64,000 nucleotides of DNA from Enchytraeus crypticus (Eukaryota > Annelida > Clitellata > Enchytraeida > Enchytraeidae), in NCBI GenBank assembly GCA_905160935.1, contig CAJHZI010000600.1:62001-126000 (forward strand), given 5' to 3'. Within the stretch, counting starts at the first letter, position 1. Every line of letters begins with the position of its first letter. The notes beneath the pieces are model-generated. The model searched no databases. It was not told the DNA's origin and worked only from the letters and a program-made list of their open reading frames with translations. The translations under genes and the position numbers were made by a program. This document shows, piece by piece, positions 41,891 through 55,112 of this stretch.

Positions 41891-43000
41891 AATAAATCAA
41901 ATTCGATATTCCTATTATAATACAGTTTTAGATAGATATACAGTAAGTATTTTATTTTCACGAAAATAACAATGACACTGTACGCCATGCATAGAATGAC
42001 GTGAAAAGTTGGCATACAGGCCCGAAGGCTCTGACGCATGCCCACTATTTGAGATGCAAGGTAATAATAATAAGGTAATACGAGCAAAGGTATTTAGTTG
42101 ATGAAAACTGAACCTCGCTACCTGAAATCGCTCATATTTCAAAGAGCTTAAAATGGACGTGTATGCGAATGACACATCTCAGTAGACAGATAGTTGTCAC
42201 ATTTTTGTTTCAAATTACAGTTTCCAAATTCGTGAAAATTCTGAAAAATTTCTCGCACATTTAACTAACTACTACTTTCTTTCAGAAGTATCAAATCAAA
42301 GGAAAATATTTTTACTTCAATCTGTCTCCCGCAAAGAGTTGCACTTTCTCACTTTCTCAGAGAGCTGCACTTTCGTTACTTAAGCAGACCAAGAAGAAAG
42401 AATATGTTGTAGTTAAATCTGAAAAGTATTTTAGAATTTCTCACAGAAGAAAGCTAGTTGATTATGTTAATTCAGCAAATTTCGGATATTTTTGGAAAAT
42501 ATGTTGTAATCCTATTTTGAATAACATATTAGAAAAGTCCAACTTGTCATTTATCTAGGAAAGTTCTGTTCTGACATCTATGTCATGTAGATTGAAGATT
42601 TTACTTTTATAGATGTATTTGTAATAGACACACGCTATTTTCTCAGATAGTGTCAACAGTAGTAGTCTTCTTCTTAACGATTTCGTATCGATTAATTAAA
42701 CAAATCTACTCTAATTTTCGGCGTTCAAATAGAAAACGGTGTAAGGTTAAGATCAAAATTCGCAGATTCGAATTTTATACGTAAAATATGCAAGTCCTAT
42801 ATTAAACTTTGCCAGCCAGAGTTATCCTACACAAAATATAGAACAGAATAACTGAAACCCTTGAGTGTTTGTTAGGAGGTTATTAGGAAAATTATAAGTC
42901 TAGAGAAGGCAATGAAAATAACTTCAGGAATAATAATACAAATCAAAAGCCATAAGCTACAATAATTAGCCAAATGCTAATATCGGTTTGCTAACAATAT
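41890..43000. other. No recognisable feature
   Basis: AT-rich DNA with no domain, repeat match or splice-supported ORF that I can see. Confidence 0.4.
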
Positions 43001-43015
43001 TAACAATAAAACTTT

Positions 43016-43070
43016 ATATTTATTTATTTATTTATCTATTTATTTATTTACTTATTTATTTGTTTATTAA
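43016..43070. repeat. (TTTA)n microsatellite
   Basis: TTTATTTATTTATTTATC-type tetranucleotide run. Confidence 0.9.
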
Positions 43071-43221
43071 ATAACAACATCAAAATGGGTCACTAAAACC
43101 TGCACAGTTCACAGACAGTCTAGCACATGCAACAAGTAAACACAAACTAAACGTTAGCTAGGATGAACATAGGTGAAATAACTTAATTAAGAAGTAAAGT
43201 TAACATAAGTAATGCTAAAAG

Positions 43222-43644
43222 TACAGATGAAAAAACTTTTTTTACGTTTTTTATATCTGTTAAAAAACGGGATTTTTACGATTTTTATTTTTTATAAAAT
43301 AAAAAACGTAACAAAACGTAAACCATAAACGTCAACGTAAAAATTTAGATAAACACTGTGATCTCACCTGTAATTATTTCAACTGTGAGCCAAAACAGGA
43401 AATTGTAAGAACATTTTATGTGGCTATATGTGACCTGAAAGTATTTGTTTATATTTGTATGGAGTCTATGGACATACTTTAGAACTTTTCAACTTTATAT
43501 CAAGTCTAGTTGTAATAAAACTGTTTAATGTTATGGAATGAAGGCATGGCAATATATATGCAAGCCTACGTGTACGATGCTAACTTTTTTTTCAAATTTT
43601 TTTAACGCTTTTTATTTTTGGTAAGAACGTTTTTTTCATCTATG
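43222..43644. mobile_element. hAT-like MITE (423 bp)
   Basis: Ends TACAGATGAAAAAAC and GTTTTTTTCATCTATG are inverted. GCTAAAAG flanks both sides (43214-43221, 43645-43652). Interior is poly-A/T rich with AAAAAACGTAACAAAACGTA. No ORF. Distinct from the CAGTGGCGGA family. Confidence 0.8.
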
Positions 43645-43894
43645 GCTAAAAGGTATACTCATGCAATCAAATGATCGAGCGAAATTAGAAATGAAATTAG
43701 AAAAGTAAATTAAAATTAAGGTAGCAATAAAGTTCAATGAGTGAACAAGTCCAGTAAAGTTAATAACTATTTATTACTGACAAAGCTTAAGTAGTGTTAA
43801 CAGAGTTAAAGATCAGAGACGAGCATACACTAGATGGTATGGATAGCCAATATCTTGGAACTTGAACAGTACTATATTTCTCGAGAATGGGAGA

Positions 43895-43940
43895 TAATAA
43901 TAATAATAATAATAATAATAAAGGTTTAACGTCCGTTAAT
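43895..43940 (-). repeat. (AAT)n plus L2-type tail fragment
   Basis: About nine AAT units followed by AAGGTTTAACGTCCGTTAAT, the complement of the shared tail. Confidence 0.6.
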
Positions 43941-44049
43941 AATGGCTATAATTGGTATATTCATGGGCTAGATGGCCCCAAAGGTCTTGTTGTTCAGCGA
44001 AAACGGACACAGAGCAAAAAGTGAAACAGACCAGCTTTACCGTTAGATT

Positions 44050-47000
44050 CATGTACACTTTTTTAATACAGATTTTTGTATTTTAAGAGATTTGCCGTTA
44101 GATTCCTATTAAAGTTTTCTACAGAATTTTTTCAGATTTGTCGTTAGATTCCTGTACAATTTTTGTGCATAGTAATTCTATCACTCAGCTGTAATTTACA
44201 AAATTACTACATCCTTTCTAATTAATTAAAATCATCGCCTTGTATAGACGTGAAATTAATCATGACGCCATTTGACTTATTGTAAAGCAACAATAACTCT
44301 TCCTGCAGCACTGTCAATTCTTTGCATTTTAGTATACAGTGACTGTCGCAAAGGTTGATTAGTATATAATTAATCAATCACTGGAGTAGTCAATGCCGGA
44401 TTTAGACCTTAGGGGAACAGAAGCACTTGTGCGAGAGGGTCCCCAAAATATCTTACCATAATCCCAATCCCTAACCCTAATCATTAACCCCTTATCGCCT
44501 TAATTATGTTTTGCTAGATATAAAAAATCTACCAGCCTCAAATAGAGACAAAATACAGTGATAATAGGCCTACTATTCAAATTATTCAAATCAAAAAGGT
44601 AAAAAGTGTTCATGTATTCCCCATAGTCCGTAAATAGGATTGCAAATATAATCAATACCTTAGTTTAATGTAGTAATTAGGTTAACACCTACAATGCCCA
44701 TTGCCCAAAACTAGATAAACTTTACTCAACCAATAAATCCCAAGTAGGTCTTCAATTGTAATAATATTTTTCTAATAAATTAGGCCTATTTATGAATCAA
44801 TTTTGATAAAGAATTAATTGCTTCAAAGTCTTTTTATTTTAAGTTCATTGTATCAGGGTAGTGGTAGGCCTCTGAAGCCTATATAAATTTTTTAAGCAAT
44901 CTCGTGAACCATCTTTGGCCGGGGGGTCCTCAGCATGTACTGAAAAGTGCTTCATCAGGCCCTGGAAGTAGAACAATTTACTAAATATTAATAATAAGAA
45001 CTCAAAATTACACATAAGCAAATTCAATTCAATTTCTGTATAGGCCTATTACTAAATCTGACAAACGCAAATCATGAACACATTACATAGCAAAAATACA
45101 GAAAGTAAAAGAGAGAGAGAAATAGTACAGATGAAGAATATAAGAAACAGAAATTATCATATAAAACGAGAGATAAGCTCAGACCTAGAAAAATTTTTTT
45201 TTACAGAAAGTCATAAAGTTAGAGTAAGTTATTTAAAATTTAAAGGGCATCTGTTTATGAAATTAAGATCGTCACGTTGATGTAGAACAAATCTGTGCCC
45301 TCTTAGTCTGAGGTTATAGATTGAAGGTTAAGTGCAGGCTGTGGCGTGTAGAAATGGTGCTTGTTTTCAATGATGGCTGTAAACTAGTTCCTTTCTGAGC
45401 GTTGAATGCTAAGAACATTATTTTCTTGGTTCTTATAATATTGGCTATTTTCATATTGATTTCAGTCATAAATGTCATACTATTTAAAGCATTTAGCCAT
45501 TTAGTCAATAAGTCAGCCTATAGGTAATTACTTGATGCAAAACGAAAGTTGAAACTGACTACCAAGTAACCTGATAGGTTCCAAAAGAGGACGCGATGAG
45601 CTAGATGACTATGTCCTTTACATCGTCTTGAGATAAAGAATCGGACGTTACATCTTCGTTGTGTGCTAACAAAATAGTATTGCTTCGATCTACTATTATG
45701 TAACATTAATATTTAACTTGAAGACAGTTAGGCTAATAATTAATTGCTAGGTATATTTCAGTGACAGGCGACTGTTAAACGGTTACGAGTTACTGGTTCA
45801 GTTTAACTAGGCCTACCATTTTTAGTTAATGCTAAAATTTAGCTACTTTTAGTTAGCTCTAACAAATAGTTTGACTATTTGTTAGATAGTTTGACTACAT
45901 TTTTACAGTTGAACTAAAGAAATTAGTTGCAATTATTTTGCAACCAGTTCTAGTTAAATTTGTCTTTGAAAAGTCGCTGCAAAAATTGACGTTTATGCGA
46001 TAGAAATCTTCCAGTATATAACCGTAATTTAGACTTAGTGGTTTTGAATGGTACCCTACGGCATTGTTTTTGTTTAAAGTGATAACGATAATAATAATGA
46101 AAATGTTATTTTATGATTAAAACAAGTCCTCAACTAGTCTCCTTAATCTTACATTACGCTAAGTTATACTGCAATCAATAATCATGGTAAATTGACTGAG
46201 GATGGAGCAGTAAGGTTTGACCCTCGTCAACAAGAACTCAGCCCATATAGCATTAAAGGCGATCGAGTGTGGGATTTTGACCGAAAATGACTGAAAGCCG
46301 GGGCCGACCTCCTCCAGAAAAACTCTGACCCCATTCAGATATATGTAATATTTAACCCATGAGCACTGGGCACGATCATGACAGGTGATGATGCATTTAG
46401 CAGTAGCGATTTTAATAATCTGATATGTTGACAATGACAGTCTAATTTGAACATGCATAATATTAAATTATAGCCATGAACAAATTGTAGTCATGATGCA
46501 ATTGCGCATTAATGAAATGGTAAATAGTAAAAAAAATTAATATAACGAAATTTAATAGTTAAAATTAATTTAGTTTTATCACCTTATATTTTAACTAAAA
46601 AAGTGGTAAAACTAAATTAATTTTAACCTAATTTAATTTAATTTTAATTTAGTTTAATTTTATATTATTTTGACCACATTTTTGGATACATACCCATCAC
46701 TAATAGATACGCAGTTGAGTTTGGGATTTTAAAGCTTTAATATATGACTTCATTCGCAAAAAATTATATTTGCAGGAACGCTTTAAATTTTTATTTAAAA
46801 AAGCTTTTAAAGTAAGTTAAATTTCTCTATTTCCTTACTCAGCAGTTATCTCAAAAGTCTTGTGTTATTCACGCAGTTTAACTAACTGCACTGCTGAAAT
46901 TCACTGCGTGATATATTCAAAGACTTCAGACGAGTCTCAGTTTTCATAAAAATTTCATTCAAAAAACTTTTCGCTCATTCGTAGTAATGCTCGGATATGA

Positions 47001-47210
47001 AACCAATCACACGAAAGAATTCAGATTAATTCAAGAAAGGAAAAATTAAGTTTAGAAGACGTAATATCACATGCGATTTGAACGAATTATTTTACCTTAT
47101 TACGAAATAGTACTCCAAGAATAATATTTGACAATTAATTACCAGTGTCGATTGTTTGGGCAGATGTTAATATAGGGCCTACATTGAATTAATTACTTAG
47201 AAATTTAGCC
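44050..47210. other. AT-rich intergenic DNA
   Basis: No coding support. A SINE core-like TAAAGAATCGGACGTTACAT is near 45634. A stretch rich in TTTAATTTAATTTTAATT occurs at 46550-46670. Confidence 0.45.
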
Positions 47211-47214
47211 AATA

Positions 47215-48640
47215 CTTCTCTCTCTCTATCTCTCTTAGTGCACTGCCTACTGGCAGGTTCATGATATATTACGCCTCCACTCTTCTCTGTCTTCCGCTTT
47301 CCTCTTCTTTTCCCCACATACGTGGATCTTTAAATCATCTAACAAACCTAATCTCGGTCTGCCCCTGCCTCTTTTCCCTTCCATTCTACCTTCTATGACC
47401 TCTTTTAGTAGACCTTCCCCCTTAGGATGTGTTCTATCCAACTCTTCTTCCTATTTCTTAATACATTTATCGATCTGTACCAACTCTCTCTAGAACTTCC
47501 TCATGTGTAACTTTTGAGCCCAGCTAATCCTCTCAATTCTTCTCCAAATCCACATTTCCAATGCCTCCAGTTTCCTAATATCTTCCTTCCATAAGGTCCA
47601 TGTTTCATATTCATACAATAGCGTGGTCAATACCAAAGTTTTCACTATCTTTATCCTTGTGTCTTTGTTTAGACTTTTTGTTAAAAGTTCTATCCTATCA
47701 CCAAAGGCAGCTTTTGCTTGTGCAATCCTACTGCATATTTCAGTCTCACATTTCCTGTCATCGGTTATAGTATGATACAAATATGTGAAACTCCTTACCT
47801 GTTAAAATTTCGTACCATTTATTGTGATATTAACTTCACCTCTATTATTGGACGCACCCATAACTTTGGTCTTTTTTATGTTAATCTTCGTGCCATTTCT
47901 CAATGCCGTATCATTCAGCCTATCCATTATCTTCTGCAGTCCAATCTCGCTGCCCGCTACCATTTCTTGTTAATTTTCAAATCGTCTACAACCTTATTTT
48001 ACAACCTTGTCTTATTTCGCCTTCTGCGTATTGTTGATGGATTTTGATTACTGCGCTTTGATCCATGCACAACTTACAAATTTTAAAATTAGTATTCTAA
48101 CTCTCCAGTCAATTCCTATTCTTTTCCAGATATTCATCATCGTTATCCATTCAGTCCTGTCAAGGCCTTCTTAAAGTCCACAAGGATTACAAAAACGTCA
48201 TTTCCATATTCTAAGCTTGGTTCGCAAAGAACCTATTGCTTCTCTTGTACCGCATCCTTTCCTAAAACCAAATTGTGTCTTGCTCAGTATCATATCTGCT
48301 TTCAGCTGAATGCGATTATTTATTATCTTTAATAGGATTTTCGATGCATGAGGTATTAAACTGATTGTTCTGTAATCCGAACACTCTACAGCCTTGGCCT
48401 TTTTTGGGAATTAGGATCATCACTGACTTGGTAAAGTCGTCTGGCCAAATTCCTGTACTATACACTTCTGTACGTACTTTCATTAACTTATTGAGTGTTT
48501 CTCCTTCCAACATTTTCAAGCATTCTGCAGGGATATCATCTATTCTGGCTGCTTTCCCCTTCTTCAAGCTATTAATTGCAGAATAAATTTCATACTTTAT
48601 TATATCGGGGACCAATACAGTATTGGTTCCCGATATAGTA
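47215..48640 (-). mobile_element. Long relic of an RTE-like LINE
   Basis: Minus-strand reading, 5' to 3': NSLKKGKAARIDDIPAECLK and GIWPDDFTKSVMILIPKK (fingers/palm of the reverse transcriptase), a frameshifted middle, LQKIMDRLND, YHTITDDRKCETEI, KAAFGDRIELLTKSLN, LYEYETWTLWKED, EALEMWIWRRIERISW, then LLKEVIEGRM, KRGRGRPRLG, KAEDREEW. The 3' end is the hairpin CCTGCCAGTAGGCAG and CACTAAGAGAGATAGAG. Block order fits the RTE-type clade; stops and frameshifts show it is dead. Confidence 0.82.
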
Positions 48641-49374
48641 TAGTATTGACAATGCTTAAGCTGAAGTATATGTGCATTATATGGCTATATGAAATAAAAT
48701 TTTAATTGAAAGTTTAGCTCAAAGAGTCTGATGAAGGGCATGGAGTAAGCGTCTGTTTAAAATCACGAGACCTGAAGTATACTCTAGATCAGTCAGCAAA
48801 AATAAACTTAACACATTCGAGGACTATTTTCAAATCAAACGGCTACGATACATCTATATATGAACGCATATATTTATATTACAAAAATGTCTATATCTTT
48901 AATATTTTCAATTATTAAAAATAGTCATTATACTACGGAACGAAAGACCACATTTGCTAAAATAGACACAACGCACCTGCATTTAGTTGAATTCGATTTC
49001 GATTGTTTTTTTCCTAATCGATGGGAAAACAGCGGACGCTTTTTGATTACGTTCGAAGTATACACCTTGAGTTGTTCATAAAAAATATTGAATGTGTCGG
49101 TGAATAGTTTATGAAAGTAAAAGGAAACAAGTGGCACTTTGCGTAGCAATTGACATAATCGATTATGTACTTGAACTCAAACTCAGCTTCCTATGGCAAT
49201 ATGCTTGTCCAAAATGAAAATTAGTATAATATTTCGTGAAGAAATATAATTCATTTATAGAATGAAATATCTGAATTGATTCTATCACATCGGTAATAAA
49301 GTCTAAAGAAACGCGCAGACGTTCATATGAGCCAATCTTTGCAAATTATTGCTGAACCAATCAATCAATCATCA

Positions 49375-49535
49375 ATCAATAGAATTTAATGTCCTGTTCC
49401 TTGTCGATAATAATGTCGGGGACGTCTAAAGCAGACTCAACATTAGTAGACACCATAGCACCACAAGATGACGACAAAGTATACAAAGACTGAAGAAAAA
49501 GCGAAATCAAAACAATGCAAGCCCAAGATCCGAGA
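49375..49535 (-). repeat. SINE family 1-type repeat with long body
   Basis: TAGAATTTAATGTCCTGTTC, GTCGGGGACGTCTAAAGCAG, CACCACAAGATGACGACAAA, CAAGCCCAAGATCCGAGACA, collinear with 27570-27740. Confidence 0.65.
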
Positions 49536-49913
49536 CAAGAGGGTCAGAATATTTCACCTTTTAGGAAAAAGATGGGTTTATCAGAATTGTTAACATATTT
49601 CAATCGTATACTTAGTTTTCCTGAACTGAGATGCACAATACATTTATTAATGCACGTACTTTTAACAATGTGCTTCACTGTATCGCTCGTATACTGGAGG
49701 AATGTTTAAAACACCAGGAAAATAAAAAGTAGATTTTAAAGCCACTTATGACAGAATCATCGTCATTAGACATCTCTCAATTAATGGGCTTCTTCTGAGC
49801 TCTGGCGAATTCTAGAATTGTGCTCATTATTGGCTGCTTTACTTACATATTACCATCAAATGAAGCACAGTTTAGTATTAGTCTAGATACCAAACTCATT
49901 GACAGAGAAACTT

Positions 49914-49951
49914 CACACACACACACATACACACACACACACACACACACA
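49914..49951. repeat. (CA)n microsatellite
   Basis: ACACACAC run with one TA interruption. Confidence 0.95.
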
Positions 49952-49959
49952 AAAGCACG

Positions 49960-51095
49960 GAACGACACCGTATTCACTCTTATATTATTCCATCTTTCAC
50001 AATCGATCGACTGGCAGTGGTGGTCGAGGGTTGAGCCCGAGTAAAGTGGAGTATACGGCACTTCTAGACTTTAATGAGGCTTTGATGATGTTAATATATT
50101 CCTTGTTCAACACCAATAACTACTGACCTATTTCAGCTCAAGACAGAAAACTGGCGCCAAAGAGCTCCTTCAAATGATTTGTTAGGATTATGACAATCTT
50201 GTCAAGATTCTTTCAAATCATGAGATGATATATAAATAAATAAACACTCGTGCTCTCTCAGACCGCGGTCTATTGGACCTGCTGTAATAAGCAATTATGA
50301 AATTGTTGATTAATGCGACTGAAAATCTCGGAGACTTTGATCAAAAATATGAACATTTAGACTCCAAGAGGTTCAACTATTAGCGGATCTCCAACCTCTC
50401 AGCCAAGTATTAAAAGAACGATTTATCTGTCAGAGCCAGTTTAATTTATGAAACCATTTAAAATCCTTAACTTAAGCAAACAGGTTTATCTCTAGATGGA
50501 CAAGTAAGATGGGCACCTTTACTAAAATTAATATTTGTTATTTAAAATCTTTTACAATTACAAGTTTTACTATTGTAATAGATAAGCCACTACGTTTTTT
50601 AGGAATCTGACAAATTACTTTGTTTTGATTGCTTTGTAATCGATGTTGCAGCAATGAGACTTCTAAGATACTACGCTTTTAAAGTATTGACTAGTGTTCG
50701 GTTTTGTTGAGTGGTAGGTAACATCATGGATATCTAAATGACCGATCCCCCGGTGTACTGATTTTCCTCAGGATTGTTTCCAGTGCTTGTTTATCAGATG
50801 GTTGAGAGGCACGGTCCAGTTAATTAACTGCCATCTCAAATAATTGAACGTACTACATTAAACGCTATAGATGCAAATATCATAATGAATTATCAATTTA
50901 GTTCAATTTGTACTGAAGCTGAGTGTTTACTCTTGCTGGCCACTTTTTAGTGTTTTGATAGTTTGAAAGAAGTATCAACATTCTTTTTAACTTATGGCAG
51001 AGAATAAATTCAGCATATATGCCCACATCTATTATAATCAGAAGATTAATAAATTAGATAATCTTCTTTAGATTCCTAATTCATAAGTAGATTTT
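49960..51095. other. No recognisable feature
   Basis: AT-rich DNA; nothing coding or clearly repeated. Confidence 0.4.
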
Positions 51096-51100
51096 TTCTT

Positions 51101-51233
51101 TGGTAAAGCTAATGTTAACGTCAGTTTTCTCACTCGAAAAAGCGATGTCAGTGACGGGCGAGTCCAGGATTAGAACCCCGCACATACTGATCCGCGGTCG
51201 AAAAACTTACCGACATCGCCACTGGCTCCAGGC
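51101..51233 (-). repeat. tRNA-derived SINE family 2, copy E
   Basis: Reverse complement: GGAGCCAGTGGCGATGTCGG, TTCGACCGCGGATCAGTATG, B box GGTTCTAATCC (one change), core and AACTGACGTTAACATTAGC. Confidence 0.88.
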
Positions 51234-51821
51234 AGATTTTTCTTTGAAAACTAAATTTCAGTTTTTATTATGATTCCACTGTAGATTCAAATTGTCGCTC
51301 AAAACCTAACGTCATGATTAATTGATTATATGTTTGGAACACAGTTTCTTTCATCAATTAATGACTGGAGTTTAACGTAGCATACCAGTGAGTGCCAATG
51401 CGTCATTGTGGTTTCGGAGTCAAATACATTAATGGTTTTTAAGGAAAATTTGAATCAAAATAACTAGGTATCTCATTTAAAACAAAATTTAAAATTGAAA
51501 TTTGTGATTAACATAACTTGGCATATTTTTTCGAATTCACTCCTAATCTCGTGTAACCCAAAGATATCATTTATTCAAGACAATTCACTCATTTCAAGCA
51601 TCCATCTTTTCCTCTCCCATCTTCTCTCAATTCTTCATCCGTCTGATTTTATTTGATGGCGTCGTCATGTTTCCTCCAGTGCACGTAGGCATTGGAGTTC
51701 ACTGGCCTTCCACCATCAGTCCTGCGCGGATACCTAGAAAATATAAATGTTATAAAGTTAATTTTTAAAATATATAATTTGACATATTTTTCTGTAAATT
51801 CTGTGCTCCGACCTATATTAA

Positions 51822-52195
51822 ATCTCTCTTCAGTGCACTGCTAAGTGGCAGGTTCAAGGTACATATTCATACTCAAAGTATGCTCTCTCGCTCCATAAGA
51901 GCACTCCTTAGATCAACATGTTAATCCCTTCACAAAGTCTATGCCTTATCCATACATTATGTAGCCTATAACTTGGGAAAAATATGGCTTCTGAGGTGGT
52001 TTCCCGTTGCCTTCCTCAGTAAGGTGGATTAATTACCATTTAATCCTGGGGAAAAATATTTCATGGTGAGGTGGGTCCCCTCTTGCCATCCTCAGCTCCT
52101 GCCTTTAGTCGCCTCTTACGTATACGCGGCAGATTGTTTGCGGTTGCCCTATTCTGCAGTGGCCCAACCACTCCCGAGCACAAAACGGGGAGCTA
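51822..52195 (-). repeat. Family R repeat, full copy
   Basis: About 370 bp, near-identical to 14058-14431, from the 3' hairpin region (CAGTGCACTGCTAAGTGGCA on the + strand) to GAGCACAAAACGGGGAG. Confidence 0.88.
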
Positions 52196-52373
52196 TATTA
52201 AACATGGGCTATATTAAATATCTATCAGATATCGATATTTTACGTGTAGCTATAGTAATGCATGATGGTGTCTTGACTTTGTGATGATTGCTATATTGTA
52301 CTTTATTGTTTGTTACAGTAATTGTTGCGAAGTATAAAATGACTTTTGCATAATATACTCTGTTAAACATTAA

Positions 52374-53505
52374 ACAAGTGTTCCTCAAGGTTCAGTGTTA
52401 GGTCCATTGCTCTTCTCTTTATATATCACTCCTCTTAGCTACCTGCTTGCTCAGTCCTCCATAAATTTTCATTTCTATGCAGACGACACACAACTATACA
52501 TTTCCTTTTCTAATCATGATGCCGATCAGAAACTGACTCATCTCTCATCCATTCTAGACAAGGTTTATTCCTGGTTTTGTGCTAACCGTCTTGCTGTTAA
52601 TCCCATTAAACTGAATACCTTTTAATTGGCACTCCTTTGCAAAGAAATAAAATTACCAATAACTCTGTTAATTTTCAGAATCGTGCTCTTTCACCTTCTC
52701 GATCTGCAAAAAACCTTGGAGTCATATTTGATGAAAACCTTGACTTTAAATCCCATATCTCTTCTGTTTGTCGCGCTTCTTTCTTTCAGATTCGTCAGAT
52801 TAGGCAAATACGTCCATCCCTTACTAGAAATTCAGCCACTATCCTTGCTAATTCTATAGTTCATTCAAAGATCGACTACTGTAATTCATTATTACATGGG
52901 TTGCCTAATTCTTCTCTCAATCGTTTGCAGCACGTCCAAAATTCTCTTGCACCTGTTCTTTGTAAGTCCTCTCGACTTCAGTTTCGCTCTCTTTCTCTTC
53001 TTCGCAGTCTTCACTGGCTCCCTGTTAATCAACGCATAAAATATATAATAGCTCTATTAACTTTCAAAACTCTGCGATTTGGCAAGCCTTTTTACTTATC
53101 TGAAATTCTTCTTCCCTATCGCCCCTCTCGTACACTTCGCTCCACCGATGCCAATCTTCTCTCAGTTCCAAATATTCTCACGTCATTGGGCAGACGTTCA
53201 TTTTCTTACGCAGCACCCACAATCTGGAACTCTTTAACTGCTAATCTTCGCTCTTGTTTTTCTCTTTCAACATTCTCTAGCAAGCTTAAAACTTACCTTT
53301 TCCCACCATAGACATAATCAATCTACCTTGACCATTTTTTGATCACCGGATTGGCTTTCGTTGAGGACCTTACTTCTCCTCAGCACATTTCTTTTGCAGA
53401 TTGGTCTGGGTGAATTGATCTGTAGTGATATGTGCTGTTGGGGACGTCCCTGACATCATCCCTGGATGAGGACACGGACGTTAAACCTTTATTATTGTTA
53501 TAAAC
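52374..53505 (+). mobile_element. L2/CR1-type LINE, 5'-truncated, with shared 3' tail
   Basis: Two reading blocks separated by a one-base frameshift near 52610. Block 1: VPQGSVLGPLLFSLYI and FYADDTQLYISF, the catalytic YADD region of reverse transcriptase. Block 2 (to TAG at 53309-53311): KNLGVIFDENLDFKSHI, KIDYCNSLLHGLPNSS, LHWLPVNQRIKYIIALLTFK, APTIWNSLTANLR, LKTYLFPP. The 3' UTR ends TGCTGTTGGGGACGTCCCTG, ATCCCTGGATGAGGACACGG, ACGTTAAACCTTTATTATTG. Youngest-looking LINE in the window. Confidence 0.9.
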
Positions 53506-53799
53506 ATTTATAATCATTAAGAAATGTGTATATTTGAAAAATTAGAGCAGCTAGCTAAGAACATCGTAATAATCGGTGGCATATCAAAAAAGATATCAGA
53601 AAATGCGAGAGGAAATTAAAATGTTGAATTGAAGAAGCAAATAATTAGAAAAAGCTAACTAAAATGTTGATTAATAAAAGATTAAAGTTAAGAAGGCAAA
53701 GATAGCAAAATTATCGGTAAATATGACCCTTCTCTGCCGATGTGAAATATAAACTTTACGGAAAGACGATATCAATAAATTTTAAGCATTGAAAATGCC

Positions 53800-55110
53800 T
53801 TATGTAACGAATGCGGTTTCTTCGACTTGCGTATGGAGCTGGCGAGACCTCCCGTGTTACAGCGAGGGAACGTATTCCTTTCGCCCTCAATATTGGGTCC
53901 TGGGAAAACGGGACATCGGGTTTGGCGGCCCGGCCCGAATCGGGCCGTCAAGTTCTTTTAGGATGCTGTGGATGGCCGGCAGCGATTCGAGATAGCAGCT
54001 ACTAGCTAAAATGGTCTATTACAGGTACCGCTTGTCAGGAGGAACCGAGGGTGCTCCATCTCAAATAGCCTATCTTCGCTCAACTTCTATCTGTTAATTC
54101 GAGGGCCGACCCCTTGCTTATTTCCTAGATTCTCTTCCGTAGTGTGATTCTCGGGGCGAAGTGATATGGTGACCCGAACCGGGAGTAGAAGCGAACTCCG
54201 CGTCTGCTATATTTTAGGCAATTACGGTTGAGTTTCTGCCATGCTTCTTAGTTTTCAAACTGGTTGTAGTAGATAATTATATGATTGGTTGTTTTAACTG
54301 CGACGAACTTTATTCTTCTTTACCCTATTAAAACTTCCCTGTATCTTTTTAGACTTATTCTTCCCTATCCTTTTAATATTGGTTTTCCCGTAGTTTCTCC
54401 CACGTCCATCGTGGCTGAAGTGGTGTAGTGGACCTTTCGTTTAATACGGTGAAATCCGTGGATAGTCTACTCTGGTCATTGGTAATCCCGCTTCTCCATC
54501 CTTTTAATATTGGTCTTCCCGTAGTTCCTTCTCTCGTCCATCGTTGCTGAAGATGGTACAATGGCTTTCGTGTAGTCACTATAAAATTCGTGGATAGTCA
54601 ACTGGTCATTAGTAATCCTGCTCCCGCCTGCAGGGACGAACTCCATCCAGGCAATGCCGTCGCTAGCCTCTCGCCTGCAGAGACATACTCCATCCAGGCA
54701 CTAACAAATACCTACAGAAACAAACTTCATTCAGGCAATGCCTTCGCTAGCCTCCCGCCTGTAGAGACAAACTCGACCCAGGCGCTTAGCAAATACCCGC
54801 AGAGACGGACTCGACCCGGGTATCGCCGTGGACTACCAGCCTCCTACCTGGGCCTACCCAGGGGAACACCGAACTCTCTCGCCTCCAATTAGCCTTCACG
54901 GCTTGGGAAACTAGCCAACCTGAGGGGCCCCTGGCCTATCCCGTAGGGAGTCAGTAAGAGGAAGGATCATTGAGACTCGATCCTTTATGAGAACTACACG
55001 TTGTACACCGTATAGACCCATCGGAGCCGCGCTCCTGGAAACCTACTCAGACGAACCAAGTAGGCCCCGGCCCCAACTTGATTCTACTGGTTAGGTTGTA
55101 GTATGTTTAA
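53800..55110 (+). other. GC-rich block of unknown origin, possible retroelement leader
   Basis: Clearly richer in GC than its surroundings. It starts near TGTAACGAATGCGG (LTR-like TGTAACG). TGGTGACCCGAACCGGGAG at about 54166 looks like a primer-binding site after an LTR. Two ~110-bp repeats follow (54375 and 54497: TTTTAATATTGG, TCCCGTAGTT, CGTCCATCGT). Then come three or four copies of a CGCCTGCAGGGACGAACTCC-type unit (54625-54800). No reverse transcriptase or gag domain seen. LTR assignment is a guess. Confidence 0.3.
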
Positions 55111-55112
55111 CG

